Shown: positions 59,813 through 64,000 of the stretch, piece by piece | Layout of the letters: the number at the start of each line of letters is the position of its first letter | Numbering within the stretch: position 1 is the stretch's first letter | Source: Paratractidigestivibacter sp003150175 | GTDB lineage: Bacteria > Actinomycetota > Coriobacteriia > Coriobacteriales > Atopobiaceae | DNA: 64,000 nt | Strand: one strand, 5' to 3' | NCBI RefSeq assembly: GCF_964283195.1 | Contig: NZ_CAXYLH010000004.1 | Notes under the pieces: generated by a model | Database searches by the model: none | The model's input: the letters and a program-made list of their open reading frames with translations, nothing else | What the model was told of the DNA's origin: nothing | Program-made: the position numbers and the translations under genes

Positions 59813-60546
59813 CGATGCAGCAGGTAACGGGACCGTTCGAGGACGTGGAGACGTTCCTCGACAAAGAGGCGATAGCGTACGCGCAGCGCGTGGGCGCCTC
59901 CATACGCCTGGCGACGACCACGGGCTATCCCGGAGGTTTCGACGCTGCGGCTTCCGGCCCCACCGCTCCCGGCCCCGCTGCTCCCGACCCTGCCGCCGTC
60001 TTCGGCAAGGTGGGCGCCGGCGAGGTCCTCGTGTGGGGGTCGCGCAACGTCGTGCTGCTCGATTGCCCGGAGGCGAGCCTCGGCTTCAACGCCGAGTCGG
60101 TTCTGCCCGTGTTCCTCCGGAGCTTCTTGCCCAATCCTGCGATCGCGCAGGAAGCCGATGCGATGCGCCAGAATTCGGTCATCGAATCGCGGCAGCAGTC
60201 GGCGATGGCCCAGCAGCGGCAGCAGGCGCAGTTCTCCGCCATGAGGCAGGCGGTGAACACGCAGCGCCAGGCGATCGACGAGTATCAGCGGGCGGCGCAG
60301 GCACGCTCGGACGCTCAATGGGCGGCCGACCGGGCGAGGTCGGGGCACGTGGCCTCGGACTACACCTGGACGGACGGGTTCTCGGACGCGATGCGCGGCG
60401 TGAACACCTGGGTGCGGCCGGACGGGACCGAGGTCGAGACCTCGACGGCGTCCGACCGCGCATGGACAAACGCCGCGGGCGACGTGGTGGGCGGCAGCGG
60501 CGGCTTCGATCCCGGTGCCGGATGGACGGAGCTGCACCAGCGGTAA
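59809..60546 (+). CDS. Uncharacterised protein, cassette gene 3, copy 2 (shortened)
   Basis: A 245-residue version of the copy-1 protein (455 residues). It keeps the segment FEDVETFLDKEAIAYAQRV...YPGGFD, then jumps to the conserved GKVGAGEVLVWGSRNVVLL block and the whole C-terminal Gln/Ala-rich coiled coil and Gly/Trp tail. The N-terminal ~100 residues and an internal domain of about 110 are missing; the frame is clean, so this looks like a stable shortened protein. ATG at 59809 or 59815. The retained part presumably defines the essential module. Confidence 0.8.
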   Translation: MTMQQVTGPFEDVETFLDKEAIAYAQRVGASIRLATTTGYPGGFDAAASGPTAPGPAAPDPAAVFGKVGAGEVLVWGSRNVVLLDCPEASLGFNAESVLPVFLRSFLPNPAIAQEADAMRQNSVIESRQQSAMAQQRQQAQFSAMRQAVNTQRQAIDEYQRAAQARSDAQWAADRARSGHVASDYTWTDGFSDAMRGVNTWVRPDGTEVETSTASDRAWTNAAGDVVGGSGGFDPGAGWTELHQR

Positions 60547-60629
60547 AGAAGGCTGCCGCGCGACCCGGGAGCGACCCGCAGCGCTTACAGCGGCAGGTTA
60601 ATGCATCAAACGAGCTCAGAGGAGGAACC

Positions 60630-61511
60630 ATGAACGCAACATCTGCAAAGCGCAGGGCCCTCGCGGCGACCTTGGCGGCGCTTCTTGTCGCGCCGTTGGC
60701 CGGGTGCGGGGCGACGGCGAACGCCCCGACGACAGCCCCCGACGCCTCCGCCAAATCTACCGACGCCGCGAGCGGGGCCGATATTCTCGACGAGGTCTCG
60801 GCAGACGCGGGCAAGGAGGTCGGGGCGGGGAAGGACAAGATCCCCGACACGAAGAGCGGGGAGACTGGCTGGGGCTCCTCGGCGGACGGCTCATCGTCGG
60901 GCGAGCCATCGGCGGGCGGCGATTCCGCGAGCGCGGGCGAGGTGTCCGAGTTCGATACCTGGGGAGAGAACTGCACAGACGACCGCGGGAACGTGACCGT
61001 CGAGGCGCTCCTTGAGCTCAAGGGATGGCAGCTCCAGACACTCCTCTCGCAGCGTGGATTCACCTGGAACGACCAGCGCACGCGATACGAGGACGGGCAG
61101 GGTCGCGTGGTTTTGGCCGGATTCTACGCGAAGGGCGGCGATGTGAATCTGCTCCCCGAGAAGTGGGTCGGGCAGCTCGAAAAAGGCGCCGCCGGCCAAC
61201 CGGTCGCGTACTACATCACGCTGGACGGATACCTCGACGGCAATACCGATGAGTCGATGGCGCTTATGCGCGCGGTGAGCGGGTCGGGAGGACTCTCGTG
61301 CGAGGATTATTTCTTCTATAACGGGATGCTGTACGCATTGGTGTACAACTACACGCTTACGCGCTACATGGTCGTCGCGGCGGTGAACGACGACGGCACG
61401 ATAGGCGTCACGCTGTTTAACGATGAGGTGGCGAAGGCGGGTGTTCTCACAACCCAGGGAGGCTCGCCGAGGATCATCGACGTCTGGAACAGCTACGTCA
61501 GCAGCCTGTAG
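60630..61511 (+). CDS. Lipoprotein, cassette gene 4, copy 2
   Basis: A 293-residue lipoprotein with a lipobox (LLVAPLAGCG, Cys at about residue 25), a long charged/Ser-Gly linker and the same domain as copy 1 (FDTWGENCTDDRGN, LKGWQLQTLLSQRGF, TDESMALMRAVSG). GGAGGAACC precedes the ATG at 60630. It is 84 bp after gene 3. The downstream region holds an inverted repeat (GCGCGGGCGCGG near 61535 with CCCGCGCCCG near 61580), a likely terminator. Confidence 0.85.
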   Translation: MNATSAKRRALAATLAALLVAPLAGCGATANAPTTAPDASAKSTDAASGADILDEVSADAGKEVGAGKDKIPDTKSGETGWGSSADGSSSGEPSAGGDSASAGEVSEFDTWGENCTDDRGNVTVEALLELKGWQLQTLLSQRGFTWNDQRTRYEDGQGRVVLAGFYAKGGDVNLLPEKWVGQLEKGAAGQPVAYYITLDGYLDGNTDESMALMRAVSGSGGLSCEDYFFYNGMLYALVYNYTLTRYMVVAAVNDDGTIGVTLFNDEVAKAGVLTTQGGSPRIIDVWNSYVSSL

Positions 61512-61606
61512 CACGCTCTCGGGCGAGCGGCGCGGCGCGGGCGCGGTTTTCCGGCGATTCGCGGAAAGCCTGTGCCCGCGCCCGTCCTCTAAGCGGCTGC
61601 GAGCCG

Positions 61607-62257
61607 CTACAGCGGCAGCGCGCCCAGCGCGACGTACGCGACGACGCCGGCGATGCAGCACCAGAGCATGGAGCGCGTCTTTTTCGCGACGATGACGGCC
61701 ACGGCGCCCGCGACGGCCGCCGCCGCGTTCCCGCGCGAGCCGCCCTCGACCTGGCTCCACAGCAGGTAGGTAAAGAGCGACGTCATGGCGAAGCTCGCGA
61801 TCACGGTCGGCACGTCGATCACGGCGCCGAGCGCTGCGCCCGCCGCGACCGAGGCGAACCACGCCGCCGCCGTCACCACGTTGAGCGCGACGGCGCAGCG
61901 GAAGCCCCAGTCCTTCTCGCCGCCGGAGAGCTTGGACAGCGTGACGCCGTAGCCCTCCTCGATGAGGGTCAGCGCCATGGCGAGCGACGTGCGCTTGCGG
62001 GCGCGCTGCAGGTACGGCGCGAGCGAGGCGGAGTAGAGCGCGAAGCGCAGGCTGATGGCGCAGACGCTCGCCACGATGGTCAGTGTCGGCAGCCCGGCGA
62101 GCCACAGGTTGGCGATCATGAACTGCGCCCCGCCCGACATGATGGTCATGCTCATGAGGAGCGCCCATAGAGGGCCGATGCCGACCTTGACGCTGAGCAC
62201 GCCGCACGCCAGGCCGATGGGAACGTACGAGAGCACGATCGGCCAAGCCGCGGCCAT
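61607..62257 (-). CDS. azlC: AzlC-family branched-chain amino-acid exporter subunit
   Basis: A 216-residue membrane protein of the AzlC family (YVPIGLACGVLSVKVG; MSGGAQFMIANLW; LRFALYSASLAPYL). It forms a two-part exporter with AzlD in characterised cases; no azlD is beside it here. The start is uncertain: ATG 62257 or a TTG at 62281. About six to seven membrane segments. Confidence 0.85.
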   Translation of the reverse strand: MAAAWPIVLSYVPIGLACGVLSVKVGIGPLWALLMSMTIMSGGAQFMIANLWLAGLPTLTIVASVCAISLRFALYSASLAPYLQRARKRTSLAMALTLIEEGYGVTLSKLSGGEKDWGFRCAVALNVVTAAAWFASVAAGAALGAVIDVPTVIASFAMTSLFTYLLWSQVEGGSRGNAAAAVAGAVAVIVAKKTRSMLWCCIAGVVAYVALGALPL

Positions 62258-62342
62258 GACTTTTTTCAAAACAAACCCCAACCAACTGCGAGAACAAAAA
62301 AGGCGGGCGCCTTACCGCGCCCCGCCCCCACACGGTAACCGA

Positions 62343-62385
62343 ACGAAATCGTCCGCGGCCCGTTATTTAACGCGGACGATTTCGT
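62343..62385 (-). terminator. 15-bp hairpin overlapping the end of the ferredoxin-type gene
   Basis: ACGAAATCGTCCGCG (62343-62357) is the exact complement of 62371-62385. The right arm is coding sequence and the stop codon lies in the loop. No T-run follows, so termination efficiency is uncertain. Confidence 0.5.
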
Positions 62386-63547
62386 ACCTGCTCGTGCCGA
62401 GCCCGATCTTCTCGGCGTGCTCGATGCAGCTCTGCCAGTCCGTGTCCGGATGCGTGATGTAGAGCTTGTCGCCCGCGTGCTCTTCGTCGAGCTCGCCGGC
62501 GGCCTCGAGCTTGTCGCGCATGCGCGTGAACTCGGTGTCGGGCAGGGGAGCGGCGGCCTGGACGGCGTCGATGCACGCCTGGTCGAGCGCGACCGGGTCG
62601 AAGCTCGCAAAGAAGCCGATGTCGCCGACGATGGGCTTGTCGTTCTCGTCGTGGCAGTCGCAGTTGGGGCTCACGTCGATGGCCAGGCTGATGTGGAAAG
62701 AGGGGCGCCCGTCGACGACGGCCTTCGTGTACTCGGCGATCTTGTAGTTGAGGACCTCGGGCGCCGCGTCGTAGCCGGGATGGATGGCGTCCTGGTTGCA
62801 CACGGCGATGCAGCGGCCGCAGCCCACGCAGCGTTCGTGATCGATGCTGGCCACGTGGACCTCGCGCTTCTTGCCGCTCGGGAGCGTCGCCTCGCGGGTC
62901 TCTCCGAAGCTGAACGCATCGTGCGCGCAGATCTTGGAGCACTGGCGGCAGCCGATGCACTTGCTCGTGTCGACGCTCGGCTTGCCCGCGGAGTGCTGGT
63001 CCATCTTTCCGGCGCGGGAGCCGCCGCCCATGCCGAGGTTCTTCATGGCGCCGCCGAAGCCCGCGCCCTCGTGGCCCTTGAAGTGCGTGAGGCTGATCAC
63101 GACGTCGGCGTCCATGATGGCGCGGCCGATTTTCGCGTTCTTCACGTACTCGCCGCCCGCGACCGGGACCTCGACCTCGTCGAGGCCCTTGATGCCGTCG
63201 GCGATGATGGTGTGGCAGCCGGTCTGGAACGGGTTGAAGCCGTTGGCGTAGGCGCTGTCCAGGTGGTCGAGGCCGTTCTTGCGCCCGCCCACGTAGAGCG
63301 TGTTGCAGTCGGTGATGAAGGGCTTGCCGCCGAGCTCGCGCACCACGTCGGCGACAGCGCGCGCGTAGTTGGGGCGCAGGTAGCTGAGGTTGCCCGGCTC
63401 GCCCAGGTTCATCTTTATGGCGACGTACTTGTTCGCGAAGTCGATCTGGCCGATGCCCGCCTTCTTGATGAGGCGCTTGAGCTTGTTGGGCAGGCCGTCG
63501 CCCAGGTGCGTGTGCAGGTCGCAGAAATACACCTTCGATGGTTCCAT
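62363..63547 (-). CDS. DUF362 domain / 2[4Fe-4S] ferredoxin-type protein
   Basis: A 394-residue cytoplasmic iron-sulfur protein. The N-terminal DUF362 domain (residues 1-190: NLGEPGNLSYLRPNYARAV, TDCNTLYVGGRKN, SLTHFKGHEGAGFGGAMKNLGMG) is followed by two [4Fe-4S] motifs (CIGCRQCSKIC...; CVGCGRCIAVC...) at about 198-265, and a C-terminal region with CDCHDENDKP. GGAGAGG precedes the ATG at 63547. The family is widespread in anaerobes and of unknown substrate. Confidence 0.9.
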   Translation of the reverse strand: MEPSKVYFCDLHTHLGDGLPNKLKRLIKKAGIGQIDFANKYVAIKMNLGEPGNLSYLRPNYARAVADVVRELGGKPFITDCNTLYVGGRKNGLDHLDSAYANGFNPFQTGCHTIIADGIKGLDEVEVPVAGGEYVKNAKIGRAIMDADVVISLTHFKGHEGAGFGGAMKNLGMGGGSRAGKMDQHSAGKPSVDTSKCIGCRQCSKICAHDAFSFGETREATLPSGKKREVHVASIDHERCVGCGRCIAVCNQDAIHPGYDAAPEVLNYKIAEYTKAVVDGRPSFHISLAIDVSPNCDCHDENDKPIVGDIGFFASFDPVALDQACIDAVQAAAPLPDTEFTRMRDKLEAAGELDEEHAGDKLYITHPDTDWQSCIEHAEKIGLGTSRYEIVRVK

Positions 63548-63838
63548 GGTTTCCTCTCCGTTGTGCGGCCGGCGCCCGCGGCGACCCTGTGCCGCCCGCC
63601 CGCGATTCCCCTGGCGCCGATCGCAGAAATTCACATGAGCTCATTTTCGCACTTTGCGGCGCGGCGCCAAAATGCCGGCTGCGCATGGACCCTATTCGGT
63701 CTTTCGATGTTTGCGCAGGCGTACTCCTCCGTCCCGCGCCCCGTTGTCCTCCGCTCGCCGCCCGAATGGCCGCGCCCGCCGTGACGCCCGCCGCTGCGCG
63801 GAGCAGAATCGTCCGTGAGCAAGCGAGAGGAGAACGAC

Positions 63839-64000
63839 ATGGCAGAGCCCACCGCCCCCGCCGCCCCCGCCGGCGGCATGAAGAAGGAGCTCACGCTCTT
63901 CAACTTCTTTACCATCGGCTTCGGCGCGATCATCGGCACCGGATGGGTGCTCCTGGTCGGCGACTGGATGGTCCTCGGTGGCGGCCCCGTCCCCGCCATG
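63839..64000 (+). CDS. Amino-acid permease (APC family), 5' end only
   Basis: The first 54 codons of a gene cut by the window edge. After an Ala/Pro-rich start, KKELTLFNFFTIGFGAIIGTGW is the characteristic first membrane helix of APC-superfamily permeases, and the second helix begins GGGPVPAM. GAGAGGAG precedes the ATG. Substrate unknown. Confidence 0.8.
   Translation, partial: MAEPTAPAAPAGGMKKELTLFNFFTIGFGAIIGTGWVLLVGDWMVLGGGPVPAM

Overview
This window reads as a high-GC (roughly two-thirds G+C) Gram-positive chromosome, most likely a gut or oral Coriobacteriia (Collinsella/Olsenella-like) strain. The reasons are the strong GC-ending codon bias, several PTS permeases in a high-GC actinobacterial background, a Veg-IspE pair, IIA-Glc next to a BglG-type antiterminator, and membrane-domain LuxR regulators of a kind common in that class. 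The assignment is inferred from gene content only.

Layout. 1-1.4 kb: a zinc-ribbon membrane protein. 1.5-7.4 kb: a sucrose/fructan locus (LacI regulator, atypical GH32-like protein, sucrose-type EIIBC, canonical GH32 sucrose-6-phosphate hydrolase) with LacI-type operator copies before the regulator and before the operon. 7.5-16.1 kb: housekeeping genes (mfd, mazG, FtsB/DivIC-like protein, Ppx/GppA), tRNA-Leu, a frameshifted ComEC-like metallo-beta-lactamase gene and tRNA-Glu. 16.3-22.2 kb: nitrilase-family amidohydrolase, then IIA-Glc, a LicT/BglG antiterminator, an alpha-glucoside EIICB and a GH4 6-phospho-alpha-glucosidase. 22.3-32.9 kb: two helical-repeat paralogues, an iron-type alcohol dehydrogenase, MurE, tRNA-Val, rph, rdgB, nagB, an M24 peptidase, veg, ispE and tRNA-Pro. 

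32.9-38.8 kb: a compact integrative mobilizable element in the 3' end of tRNA-Pro, bounded by 48-bp direct repeats. It carries integrase, excisionase-like protein, a Rep_trans-type initiator with a hairpin nick-site candidate, a MobV relaxase with an oriT candidate, and a very acidic small protein. 38.9-44.6 kb: a transglutaminase-like protein and the first copy of a four-gene cassette (membrane LuxR regulator, anchored small protein, large uncharacterised protein, lipoprotein). An IS256-family insertion sequence follows. 46.2-55.3 kb: an ascorbate-type (Ula) PTS and catabolic operon with FGGY kinase and DeoR regulator. 55.5-57.5 kb: PilT-like ATPase and two pilin-like genes, the first apparently frameshifted at the prepilin cleavage site. 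57.5-61.5 kb: the second copy of the four-gene cassette. 61.6-64 kb: AzlC, a DUF362/ferredoxin protein and the start of an amino-acid permease.

The most novel item is the duplicated four-gene cassette. Gene order, overlap structure and an identical 16-bp upstream motif about 68 bp before gene 2 are conserved in both copies. The strongest mobile-element item is the tRNA-Pro element, which seems to carry two different HUH/relaxase-type systems, each with its own candidate nick region. Intergenic regions are unusually rich in long near-perfect inverted repeats, forming at least three dispersed families. Three genes carry an apparent single-base indel, which could be real decay or assembly error.
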